Below, one piece after another: positions 1-7,415 of a DNA stretch of 64,000 nucleotides. Position numbers and translations under genes: made by a program. Source of the DNA: Streptomyces sp. NBC_01197 (lineage in GTDB: Bacteria > Actinomycetota > Actinomycetes > Streptomycetales > Streptomycetaceae); the NCBI RefSeq assembly GCF_036010505.1, contig NZ_CP108569.1:3941001-4005000 (forward strand). The letters run 5' to 3'. A model generated the notes under the pieces. That model ran no database searches, had not been told where the DNA came from, and worked only from the letters and a program-made list of their open reading frames with translations. Numbering within the stretch: the first letter of the stretch is position 1; every line of letters begins with the position of its first letter.

Positions 1-590
1 GTGAGGTGGCCCGGCGGGTCGGCGTGCACGAGCTGACGGTACGTACGCTGCCGCGCCAGGCCGTCGCCGAGGGCGTCGCCACCGGCGAACTGGACCTCGG
101 CCTGGTCGACGGCTTCGCTCTGTCCGATGACCCCCTGCGCCCGCCCAGGGTGGCCGGGCTGCACGGCGCACCGGTCTGCCGGGAGCCGGTGGTGGTGGCC
201 CTGCCGCCCCACCACCCCCTGGCACACCGCACGGGTCTGCGGCTGGCGGACCTGATCGACGCCCGGTGGATCGACGCTCCGGGCGTGAGCGCCCCCCTGG
301 CGGACCTGTCCGCCGTGGTCGGAGACAGCCCCCATCTGCGGGTGGCCCTGCGATACGACGGCCACGACGTGCGTACGTACACCGAGCTGCTTGCCGGAGG
401 ACAGGGCCTGGGCCTCCTCCCACGCTTCGCGCTCGCCGGGCGGCAGGACCTGGTCGGCATCCCACTGACACAGCCGGAGCTGTCCCACCGCGTCGAGGCC
501 CTGCGCGTCACGGGCGGCCCACCGGTGGTGGACGACCTGGTCGCATCGCTCACCGAGCCCGTCGGCACCGAGATCCAGCCGCGAAGCTGA
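1..590 (+). CDS. LysR-family transcriptional regulator, C-terminal part (5' end outside window)
   Basis: The reading frame is open from the window edge, so this is the C-terminal portion (about 195 residues) of a longer protein. The visible part looks like the LysR substrate-binding domain. It has the pattern in which a region of the type GELDLGLVDG is followed by a strand reading VVVALPPHHPLAHR, and near the end a glycine-rich stretch GGQGLGLLPRFA, both typical of the effector-binding domain. The DNA-binding helix-turn-helix is not in the window. No partner gene can be assigned. The stop codon lies inside a 23-bp tandem duplication (583-605 and 606-628), so the C-terminus may have been altered by it. 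Family assignment is by pattern only; the ligand is unknown. Confidence 0.75.
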   Translation, partial: EVARRVGVHELTVRTLPRQAVAEGVATGELDLGLVDGFALSDDPLRPPRVAGLHGAPVCREPVVVALPPHHPLAHRTGLRLADLIDARWIDAPGVSAPLADLSAVVGDSPHLRVALRYDGHDVRTYTELLAGGQGLGLLPRFALAGRQDLVGIPLTQPELSHRVEALRVTGGPPVVDDLVASLTEPVGTEIQPRS

Positions 591-628
591 AGGAGGACAG
601 GAAAAGAAGCTGAAGGAGGACAGGAAAA
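583..628. repeat. 23-bp tandem duplication across the LysR stop codon
   Basis: The 23 bases at 583-605 are repeated exactly at 606-628. The first copy contains the TGA stop of the LysR-type gene. It looks like a local slippage or junction product next to the left end of the integrated element. Confidence 0.85.
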
Positions 629-631
629 GAC

Positions 632-665
632 GAAGGCCCGAACCGTTTGCACGGTCCGGGCCTTC
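632..665 (+). terminator. Terminator-like hairpin, copied with the att region
   Basis: A 15-bp stem (632-646 with 651-665, one mismatch) encloses a 4-base loop and ends in TTC. It is the degenerate counterpart of the perfect hairpin at 3156-3189 beside the intact tRNA-Ser. It therefore belongs to the duplicated attachment region, though it may also stop transcription of the LysR gene. Confidence 0.65.
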
Positions 666-735
666 TGCCTGCGGAGGATACGAGATCCGAACTTGTGAGG
701 GGGTTGCCCCCAACATGCTTTCCAAATGTTCGTCC
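666..735 (-). repeat. Degenerate tRNA-Ser 3' fragment (attL-like copy)
   Basis: From about 672 the sequence matches the 3' half of the intact tRNA-Ser(GGA) at 3196-3280: acceptor end, T-arm, variable arm and anticodon arm. Scattered substitutions are present and the match fades near 735. Together with the matching hairpin just to its left, this gives a direct repeat of about 100 bp with 3156-3261. This is the layout expected when an element integrates at the 3' end of a tRNA gene and duplicates it. The substitutions suggest an old insertion that can no longer excise cleanly. Confidence 0.8.
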
Positions 736-807
736 AGGTGTCCCGACGTCTCAATGGTCACGGCGTGGATGTCTTCGGACACGCGGCCGTGAACGTCGAG
801 CACCGGC

Positions 808-1917
808 TGTCCCGTGTCATCGAACCTTGAGCATTGTCACCGAAGGTTGGTGATCGATAGGTTCGTGTCATCGAAGGTTGAGTGTGGCAGTACCGCCGTC
901 GGCAGGGGTGAGTGAGGGCCTGGCGGCGGAAGAACGTTCGGCGAAAGTCACAGTGACCGCATCGCGAACGCATCTGGACGGTCTCTCCGGTCAGAACCTG
1001 GTCCTTTCTGAAGCTGGCGAGCGGAGCGGCAGCGTCACGCCACCATCCCGAGCACAGCCTGCAGCCCGTCCGGCCGGCTCTCTACCGGAAGGTGCTCCAC
1101 CGGCAGGTAGCGGCACCCGACCGTCTCGGCCCCGCCATCCTTCTGCCGCTCGTCACCGACCATCAGTGCTTCGGCGGGGTTGACGCCCAGCTGGTCGCAG
1201 GCGAGCCGGAAGATCCGTGGATCGGGTTTGTCCATCCCCACCTCGTACGAGAATATGTTTGCGTCGATGTACGGCGTGAGGCCGAGCGCGTCGAAAACCG
1301 GCCGCCAGTCCCAGCCGACGTTGCTCACGACCGCGATCCGCACACCCCGCTCGCGCAGCCCGCGCAGCACGTCGAGGGCGTCCGGGTAGAGCCGCCATGC
1401 GGCCGGCTGGAACGTCCGCTCATACAGCGCGTCGTACAGGCCCTCCCAGGGCAGGTCCGCCCGCCGCGCCAGACCGGTGAACGCCGCACGGTGCGCCTCC
1501 TCGCTGCTGTCGCGCGCCCGCCACACCGCGGCCAGCTGATCCGGCACCACCCGTGGCGGCGTGCCACCGGGTACGGCCCCCGCGGCGTCGAGCCGCTCCC
1601 CATACAGCCGTACTTCCTCGTCAGATGCCTCGATGCCGCGATCGTCGAGCACCCCGCGCAGCCAGCTCTGGGCTGACTCAATCCGCAGCAGGGTCCCGGA
1701 CGCGTCGAACAACACACCCTTAATCGTCATGATCGCGACCCTAGCCGCAGCACACCGTCGAGCGTCAGGACCCTGGCGACAGTTCACTGTCGAGCGTCAA
1801 GACCGCGAGACCGCTCCCAGGATCAGAAACAGGCTCTGACCTGACCGAGCAGACGAGGCAAGCGAGCACACCGCTCAACCTTCGGTGACATCACTCAAGG
1901 TTCGATGACACGGGACA
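808..1917. mobile_element. 1,110-bp non-autonomous transposon with HAD hydrolase cargo
   Basis: The ends are 42-bp inverted repeats (808-849 and 1876-1917) matching at 39 of 42 positions and starting 5'-TGTCCCG. They are flanked by a perfect 5-bp direct repeat CCGGC (803-807 and 1918-1922), as expected for a target-site duplication. Each end carries several copies of a motif close to GTGTCATCGAACCTTGAG: at 814-831, 834-852 and 865-882 on the left, and 1894-1911 and 1874-1890 inverted on the right. Multiple short repeats in each end resemble IS21-family ends, but this is an inference by analogy. No transposase reading frame is present. The only gene is a HAD-type hydrolase. The element sits inside the decayed tRNA-Ser element, just upstream of the integrase. 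Confidence 0.85.
1035..1730 (-). CDS. HAD-superfamily hydrolase (dehalogenase-like)
   Basis: A 231-residue protein starting at an ATG (MTIKGVLFD). HAD motif I is present as FDASGTLL near residue 8: the nucleophile aspartate is kept but the second aspartate of the phosphatase form (DxDGT) is Ser. The same position is not Asp in L-2-haloacid dehalogenases. Motif II is VSNVG, the motif III lysine is in MDKPDPRIF, and motif IV is MVGDERQKDG. A helical cap lies between motifs I and II. It is a soluble cytoplasmic enzyme of unknown substrate. It is the sole passenger of the transposon at 808-1917, with the right inverted repeat upstream of its start and the left one downstream of its stop. A longer in-frame GTG start near 1787 is possible but less likely. 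Confidence 0.85.
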   Translation of the reverse strand: MTIKGVLFDASGTLLRIESAQSWLRGVLDDRGIEASDEEVRLYGERLDAAGAVPGGTPPRVVPDQLAAVWRARDSSEEAHRAAFTGLARRADLPWEGLYDALYERTFQPAAWRLYPDALDVLRGLRERGVRIAVVSNVGWDWRPVFDALGLTPYIDANIFSYEVGMDKPDPRIFRLACDQLGVNPAEALMVGDERQKDGGAETVGCRYLPVEHLPVESRPDGLQAVLGMVA

Positions 1918-3131
1918 CCGGCTTGCGACAGATCACGCAGTGGCCCCGGAGCAGCAGGGGTGAGGTGCCGGCCGGCGAGGACCGACGCCATGTCATGAGC
2001 AAGCTCAATGAAGGGGAGGTCATCAAGAAGGTTCGCGAGCTGGAGAAGCAGGGAGACGCGGGAAAGGTCCGGAAGCCGGGGCGGGTGTGGGCCGTCAAGA
2101 CATGGCTTCAGCACTGGGTGGAGGAGATCGCCGAACCGTCGGTGCGGGAGAACACCTATGCCGGGTACGAGATTGCCGTCAGAGTCCACCTGACTCCCGG
2201 TCTCGGTGCTCATCGCCTCGACAAGCTGGAGCCGGAACACCTGGAGCGCTTCTACACGAAGATGCTGGCCAACGGCAGTAAGCCCGCAACCGCCCACCAG
2301 GCTCACCGCACCATCCGAACAGCGCTCAACCACGCCATGAGGCGCGGCCACGTCACCCGGAACGTCGCCACGCTCGCCGTCCCGCCCCGCATCGAAGACG
2401 AAGAGGTGGAGCCGTACGACATCGAAGAGGTGCAGCAACTCCTCTCCGAAGCGGCCAAGCTACGGAACAGCGCACGCTGGTCCATCGCGCTCGCCCTCGG
2501 CCTCCGTCAGGGCGAAGCACTGGAGCTGCGCTGGTCGGACGTGGACCTCCCGGCAGGAATCCTGCGGGTCCGCAAGAACCGTCTGCGGCCCAAGTACCTG
2601 CACGGCTGCGGGGGAGAGTGCGGAAGCAAGCCCGGCTACTGCAAGCAGCGCGTCAGGAAGAACGAGGACACGGCCAACACGAAGTCCGTGCCGGGCGCCG
2701 GGCCATCGGCGTGCCGGACGAACTGGTCCGTCTCCTGGAGCTGCACCGCAAGGAACAGGATCAGGAGCGCCGTCGGGCCGCTCAGGAGTGGTGCGAGACG
2801 GGGGTTCGTCTTCACCTCACCCGTCGGCGCCCCCTTGGTGCCGAGTACTGACTACGACGCGTGGAAGCAGTTGCTCATCGATGCCAAGGTGCGCGACGGG
2901 CGCTTGCACGATGCCCGGCACACCGCCGCCACGGTGCTGCTCATCCTGGGAGTCCCGGAGCGCGTAGTGATGCAGATCATGGGCTGGTCGTCCACGGCGA
3001 TGGCGGCCCGCTACCAGCACGTGACCGGCGGCATCCTGCAAGACGCGGCCAAGCAGGTTGGTGGACTCATCTGGGAGATCGCGAAGAGCGACGAGGGAAC
3101 ATCGAAGGAGGCCCCCGAACAGCCTCGTTGA
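1905..3131 (+). pseudogene. Tyrosine-recombinase integrase of the tRNA-Ser element, decayed
   Basis: The catalytic core of an actinobacterial phage-type integrase is recognisable. An SAM-like core-binding domain comes first, then the first catalytic Arg in LGLRQGEAL, a Lys in NTKS, the His-x-x-Arg box in LHDARHT, GWSS, and the tyrosine in ARYQHV. The usual N-terminal arm-binding segment is absent; similarity begins around GEDRRHV near 1965. The first ATG of the open frame lies inside the right inverted repeat of the neighbouring transposon, so that start is not native; ATG 1995 is a possible internal start. Between about 2694 and 2803 the protein is read in the wrong frame: a base is missing near 2694 and an extra G is present in the G-run near 2799-2803. 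The gene lies directly beside tRNA-Ser, as expected for an integrase next to its att site. It is probably inactive. Confidence 0.8.
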
Positions 3132-3155
3132 GCTGTGGTTGAGACTGCACAAGCA

Positions 3156-3189
3156 GAAGGCCCGGACCGTGTGAACGGTCCGGGCCTTC
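3156..3189 (-). terminator. Hairpin downstream of tRNA-Ser
   Basis: A perfect 15-bp stem with a GTGA loop lies just 3' of the tRNA-Ser gene on the minus strand and likely terminates it. It is part of the attR-side direct repeat whose degenerate copy is at 632-665. Confidence 0.75.
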
Positions 3190-3195
3190 TAGCTG

Positions 3196-3280
3196 CGGAG
3201 GATACGAGATTCGAACTCGTGAGGGGTTGCCCCCAACACGCTTTCCAAGCGTGCGCCCTAGGCCACTAGGCGAATCCTCC
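3196..3280 (-). tRNA. tRNA-Ser (GGA)
   Basis: Read on the minus strand, this 85-base gene forms a 7-bp acceptor stem (GGAGGAT with ATCCTCC), a normal D-arm, an anticodon arm with loop TTGGAAA (anticodon GGA, reading UCC), the long variable arm of class II tRNAs and a standard T-arm. CCA is not encoded. Its 3' half is the attachment site of the decayed element to its left. The functional copy stays at the right junction. Confidence 0.95.
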
Positions 3281-3349
3281 GCGGCAAACAATACAAGACG
3301 TTGAGGAGTGCTAGCGAACTCGATTCCACCCCGGTGGATCAGCTAGGGT

Positions 3350-3446
3350 GTGGGTCAGCCCCTCACGTGGCGCTATCTGACTGAACTCCCCCAGGGCCGG
3401 AAGGCAGCAAGGGTAGGTTGGCTCTGGCGGGTGCGTGGGGGGCCCT
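3350..3446 (+). ncRNA. ffs: Signal recognition particle RNA, small bacterial type (4.5S)
   Basis: The strongly conserved apical SRP hairpin is visible around 3394-3412 (GGCCGGAAGGCAGCAAGGGTA). The flanks pair over a long distance: GCCCCTCACG near 3358 with the G-rich strand near 3434-3443. The RNA is about 97 bases and binds Ffh to target ribosomes to the membrane. It lies between tRNA-Ser and dnaX, its usual place in Streptomyces. Exact ends are estimated. Confidence 0.88.
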
Positions 3447-3523
3447 TTGCGTTCCCGGGGCGTTCTCCGGGTGTGGGTCGCTCGGGGCGTGGGTTGTCAG
3501 TGGGCCCCGATAACCTCGTACAT

Positions 3524-5830
3524 GTGTCGTCCCTTGCGCTCTACCGCCGCTACCGTCCCGAATCGTTCGCCGAGGTCATCGGGCAGGAGCACGTCACTGC
3601 CCCGTTGCAGCAGGCTCTGCGGAACAACCGGGTCAACCACGCGTATCTGTTCAGCGGGCCGCGCGGCTGTGGCAAGACCACCAGTGCGCGGATCCTCGCC
3701 CGCTGTCTGAACTGTGAGCAGGGGCCCACTCCCACGCCGTGCGGTGAGTGCCAGTCCTGCCAGGACCTCGCGCGCAACGGGCCGGGGTCGATCGATGTCA
3801 TCGAGATCGACGCGGCTTCGCACGGTGGCGTGGACGACGCCCGTGATCTGCGCGAGAAGGCGTTCTTCGGGCCGGCGAGCAGTCGTTACAAGATCTACAT
3901 CATCGACGAGGCGCACATGGTCACGTCGGCGGGGTTCAACGCCCTGCTGAAGGTGGTCGAGGAGCCCCCGGAGCATCTCAAGTTCATCTTCGCGACCACC
4001 GAACCCGAGAAGGTCATCGGTACCATCCGGTCGCGTACGCACCACTACCCCTTCCGGCTTGTGCCGCCCAGCACCCTGCGCGACTACCTCGGCGAGGTGT
4101 GCGGGCAGGAGGGCGCCCAGGTCGCGGACGGCGTGCTGCCCCTCGTCGTGCGGGCCGGGGCGGGGTCCGTGCGGGACTCTATGTCCGTCATGGACCAGTT
4201 GCTGGCAGGCGCGGGCGAGGAAGGTGTGACGTATGCCATGGCCACCGCCCTCCTCGGCTACACGGACGGGACGCTCCTCGACTCCGTCATCGATGCCTTC
4301 GCCTCCTCGGACGGAGCCGCCGCCTTCGAGCTCGTCGACCAGGTCATCGAGCGCGGCAATGATCCACGCCGGTTCGTGGCCGACCTCCTGGAGCGGCTGC
4401 GCGACCTGGTGATCCTGGCCGCCGTGCCGGACGCGGGGGAGAAGGGGCTGATCGACGCTCCGGCGGATGTCGTCGCGCGGATGCAGGCGCAGGCCTCCGT
4501 CTTCGGCGCCGCCGAGCTGAGCCGCGCGGCGGACCTGGTCAACACCGGGCTCACCGAGATGCGCGGTGCCACCTCCCCGCGGCTCCAGCTCGAACTGATC
4601 TGTGCGCGGGTGCTGCTCCCGGCCGCCTTCGACGACGAGCGCTCCCTGCAGGCCCGGCTGGACCGCCTGGAGCGCGGCGGCGCCTTTGTGCCCGGCGGGC
4701 AGGGGCCCGCCATGGGGTACGTACCGGGCGCCGAGGCGCATCCGACGATGGCTGCGCCCGCCGCGACGACTGGCGGGCCGGGTGGGCCTGTTGGGACTGG
4801 GGGCCCTTCCGGGCCCGGCATGACGGTTGCGCCCGGCACGGGGCCCGCCGCCGCCCGCGCCGCTGCCCGGGGGGACAGCCCGGGTGCCGGGGCCGGCGGT
4901 GGTGCGGCGCCCGGCGCAGGTCCTGCGGGTGCCCCCCCTGCTCCGGCCGGGCCTTCCGCTGAGGCTGCGAATGCCCCCTCGGCCGCTCCGGCCGCTACGT
5001 CCGCTCAGCCCGCCGCTCCCGCGCAGCCTCCCGCCCCGGCCTCCGCCGCACGGCAGCCCGGAGCCTGGCCCGGTGCTGCCGCCCCCGCGGCCCAGTCGCA
5101 GACCCAGCCTCAGTCGCAGCGCCCGGCGGGCAGTTGGCCGTCGGCCACTGCTCCGGGGCAGGGGCAGCCCGCGCAGGCGGCCCCTCCGGCTGCGTCCGCC
5201 GCCCCGCCGTCCGCGCCCCCCGCCGCGCCCGCCCCCGGCATGGCACAGGGGGCGGCCCAGGTGCGGAACATGTGGCCCGACATCCTTGAGGCCGTCAAGA
5301 ACCGGCGCCGCTTTACCTGGATCCTGCTCAGTCAGAACGCCCAGGTCGCCGGTTTCGACGGGACCACCCTCCAGCTCGGCTTCCCCAATTCGGGCGCCCG
5401 GGACAACTTCGCGTCCAGCGGCAGCGAGGACGTACTGAAGCAGGTCCTCGCCGACCAGTTCCACGTCCAGTGGAGAGTCGACGCGATCGTCGACCCCTCC
5501 GGCGGTACGCAGCCTCCGGGCGGCAGCAATCACCCCGGCCCCGGCGGTTCCTCCCCCGCGCCGCCGCGCCCGGCGCCCCAGGCCGGAGGCGGTTCCGCCG
5601 CGTCCGGACCGGTCCAGCAGCCGCCCGCCCCTGAACCCCCGCCGCGCCAGCGGCCGCAGGCCTTCCGGGAGCCCGAGCCGCCGGTGCCGGACGGTCCGCC
5701 GCCCGTCTCGCTGGAGGACGACACCCCCGAGGACGACGACCCCGACCTGGTCGACTCGGCGCTCTCCGGCCACGATCTGATCGTGCGCGAGCTGGGGGCG
5801 ACCGTGGTCGAGGAGTACACGAACGAGTAG
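3524..5830 (+). CDS. dnaX: DNA polymerase III subunits gamma and tau
   Basis: A 768-residue clamp-loader ATPase. The N-terminus begins VSSLALYRRYRPESF. Walker A is GPRGCGKTTS near residue 45. A four-cysteine zinc module lies in the CLNCEQ to CQSC stretch, and Walker B is IIDEAHM near residue 125. After about residue 400 comes a long Ala/Pro/Gly-rich linker, then a folded tau-like segment (VRNMWPDILEAVKNRRRF) and an acidic C-terminus. The protein loads the sliding clamp and links polymerase to helicase. The frame is open further upstream, but that stretch is the SRP RNA; GTG 3524 fits the conserved start. I see no obvious slippery site for programmed frameshifting. Confidence 0.96.
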   Translation: MSSLALYRRYRPESFAEVIGQEHVTAPLQQALRNNRVNHAYLFSGPRGCGKTTSARILARCLNCEQGPTPTPCGECQSCQDLARNGPGSIDVIEIDAASHGGVDDARDLREKAFFGPASSRYKIYIIDEAHMVTSAGFNALLKVVEEPPEHLKFIFATTEPEKVIGTIRSRTHHYPFRLVPPSTLRDYLGEVCGQEGAQVADGVLPLVVRAGAGSVRDSMSVMDQLLAGAGEEGVTYAMATALLGYTDGTLLDSVIDAFASSDGAAAFELVDQVIERGNDPRRFVADLLERLRDLVILAAVPDAGEKGLIDAPADVVARMQAQASVFGAAELSRAADLVNTGLTEMRGATSPRLQLELICARVLLPAAFDDERSLQARLDRLERGGAFVPGGQGPAMGYVPGAEAHPTMAAPAATTGGPGGPVGTGGPSGPGMTVAPGTGPAAARAAARGDSPGAGAGGGAAPGAGPAGAPPAPAGPSAEAANAPSAAPAATSAQPAAPAQPPAPASAARQPGAWPGAAAPAAQSQTQPQSQRPAGSWPSATAPGQGQPAQAAPPAASAAPPSAPPAAPAPGMAQGAAQVRNMWPDILEAVKNRRRFTWILLSQNAQVAGFDGTTLQLGFPNSGARDNFASSGSEDVLKQVLADQFHVQWRVDAIVDPSGGTQPPGGSNHPGPGGSSPAPPRPAPQAGGGSAASGPVQQPPAPEPPPRQRPQAFREPEPPVPDGPPPVSLEDDTPEDDDPDLVDSALSGHDLIVRELGATVVEEYTNE

Positions 5831-5961
5831 ACCGATCAGAACGAGTAACCGGCCGCGTCACGTACGTGGAGGAAGCTACGAACACGTGCGTCCGCCGCTT
5901 TCGGTGGCCCGCACAAGGCCCGCGCCGGGCCGGCCCCGGTGCGCGGGCTAGGCTTCGCACC

Positions 5962-7212
5962 GTGAAGGTCCTTGTCATCGGCGGCGGCGCCCGCGAACAC
6001 GCCCTGTGCCGCTCTCTTTCCCTCGACCCCGAGGTCACCTCCCTGCACTGTGCCCCCGGCAACGCGGGCATCGCGGAAGTGGCCGAGCTGCACGCGGTGG
6101 ACGCGCTGGACGGCGCGGACGTCGCCCGGCTCGCCGTCCGCCTCGGCGCCGGACTCGTCGTCGTCGGCCCCGAGGCGCCCCTGGTCGCCGGTGTCGCCGA
6201 CGCCGTACGGGACGCTGGTATCCCGTGCTTCGGTCCGAGCCGCGAAGCCGCGCAGCTGGAGGGCTCCAAGGCCTTCGCCAAGGACGTGATGGCGGGGGCG
6301 AACGTCCCCACCGCCCGTGCCTATGTCTGCACCACCCCGGCGGAGATCGACACGGCGCTCGACGCCTTCGGCGCCCCGTACGTGGTGAAGGACGACGGTC
6401 TGGCCGCCGGCAAGGGCGTCGTCGTGACCGAGGACGTCGCGGCCGCCCGCGCCCATGCGCTGGCCTGCGGCCGTGTGGTCATCGAGGAGTTCCTGGACGG
6501 CCCGGAGGTCTCGCTCTTCGCGATCTCGGACGGGGTGACCGTCCTCCCGCTCCAGCCCGCGCAGGACTTCAAGCGCGCGCTCGACGGCGACGAGGGGCCC
6601 AACACCGGCGGCATGGGCGCGTACTCCCCGCTCCCCTGGGCCGACCCCAAGCTGGTCGACGAGGTCATGCAGACCGTGCTCCAGCCGACCGTCGACGAGC
6701 TGCGCCGCCGGGGTACGCCCTTCGCGGGGCTGCTGTACGCGGGCCTCGCGATCACCTCACGCGGGGTGCGGGTCATCGAGTTCAACGCCCGGTTCGGCGA
6801 CCCCGAGACCCAGGTGGTGCTGGCCAGGCTGAAGACCCCGCTGGCCGGTGTCCTGCTGAACGCGGCCAACGGCACCCTCGACACGGTCCCCCCGCTGAAC
6901 TGGCGCGACGAGGCTGCCGTGACCGTCGTCATCGCCTCGCACAACTACCCGGACACTCCGCGCACGGGTGACCCCATCGGCGGGCTCGACGAGGTGGCGG
7001 CCCAGGATGCGCCCCATGCGTACGTTCTGCACGCCGGTACCAGGCAGGACGGCGACGCGGTGGTGAGCGCGGGCGGCCGGGTGCTCTCGGTGACCGCCAC
7101 CGGCGCCGATCTGGGGGAGGCCCGTCAGCGCGCGTACACCGCGCTGGGCAGGGTGCGGCTCGAAGGGGCGCAGCATCGTACGGACATCGCTGCGAAAGCC
7201 GCAGGCGTCTGA
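5962..7212 (+). CDS. purD: Phosphoribosylamine-glycine ligase (GAR synthetase)
   Basis: A 416-residue ATP-grasp enzyme that joins glycine to phosphoribosylamine, the second step of purine synthesis, in the cytoplasm. It starts VKVLVIGGGAREHAL, the conserved N-terminal nucleotide-type loop. GSKAFAKD, DDGLAAGKGV and EGPNTGGMGAYSP are the family's ATP-grasp signatures. The length is normal for the family. The GTG at 5962 is chosen because the preceding in-frame residues are low-complexity and not family-like. It lies about 130 bp after dnaX in the same direction, and purC follows after two unrelated genes. Confidence 0.97.
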   Translation: MKVLVIGGGAREHALCRSLSLDPEVTSLHCAPGNAGIAEVAELHAVDALDGADVARLAVRLGAGLVVVGPEAPLVAGVADAVRDAGIPCFGPSREAAQLEGSKAFAKDVMAGANVPTARAYVCTTPAEIDTALDAFGAPYVVKDDGLAAGKGVVVTEDVAAARAHALACGRVVIEEFLDGPEVSLFAISDGVTVLPLQPAQDFKRALDGDEGPNTGGMGAYSPLPWADPKLVDEVMQTVLQPTVDELRRRGTPFAGLLYAGLAITSRGVRVIEFNARFGDPETQVVLARLKTPLAGVLLNAANGTLDTVPPLNWRDEAAVTVVIASHNYPDTPRTGDPIGGLDEVAAQDAPHAYVLHAGTRQDGDAVVSAGGRVLSVTATGADLGEARQRAYTALGRVRLEGAQHRTDIAAKAAGV

Positions 7213-7415
7213 CCGCTTTTCGTCAGCACCTTTACCCAAAGCCATTCCATCGAGTGACGACTGCCCCATCCGGATGACGCTTGCCGGGACCCCAACTAGT
7301 CTGCGGCGCAGGCATTCCGGCACTTGGCCCACCGGCATTGCGATGTCAGTGGCGGGTGCCACAGTGGGGGAGTGAGCAAAGCCGTCGCAGGGGCAGAGGG
7401 GGGTGACGTCCAGCC

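Noticed and set aside
3350..3523. N-terminal extension of dnaX
   Set aside because: This stretch is the SRP RNA and non-conserved sequence; the family start is GTG 3524.
3497..5773. 758-residue minus-strand open frame opposite dnaX
   Set aside because: It is the antisense shadow of a GC-rich gene; it has Arg/Gly-rich low complexity and no family motif.
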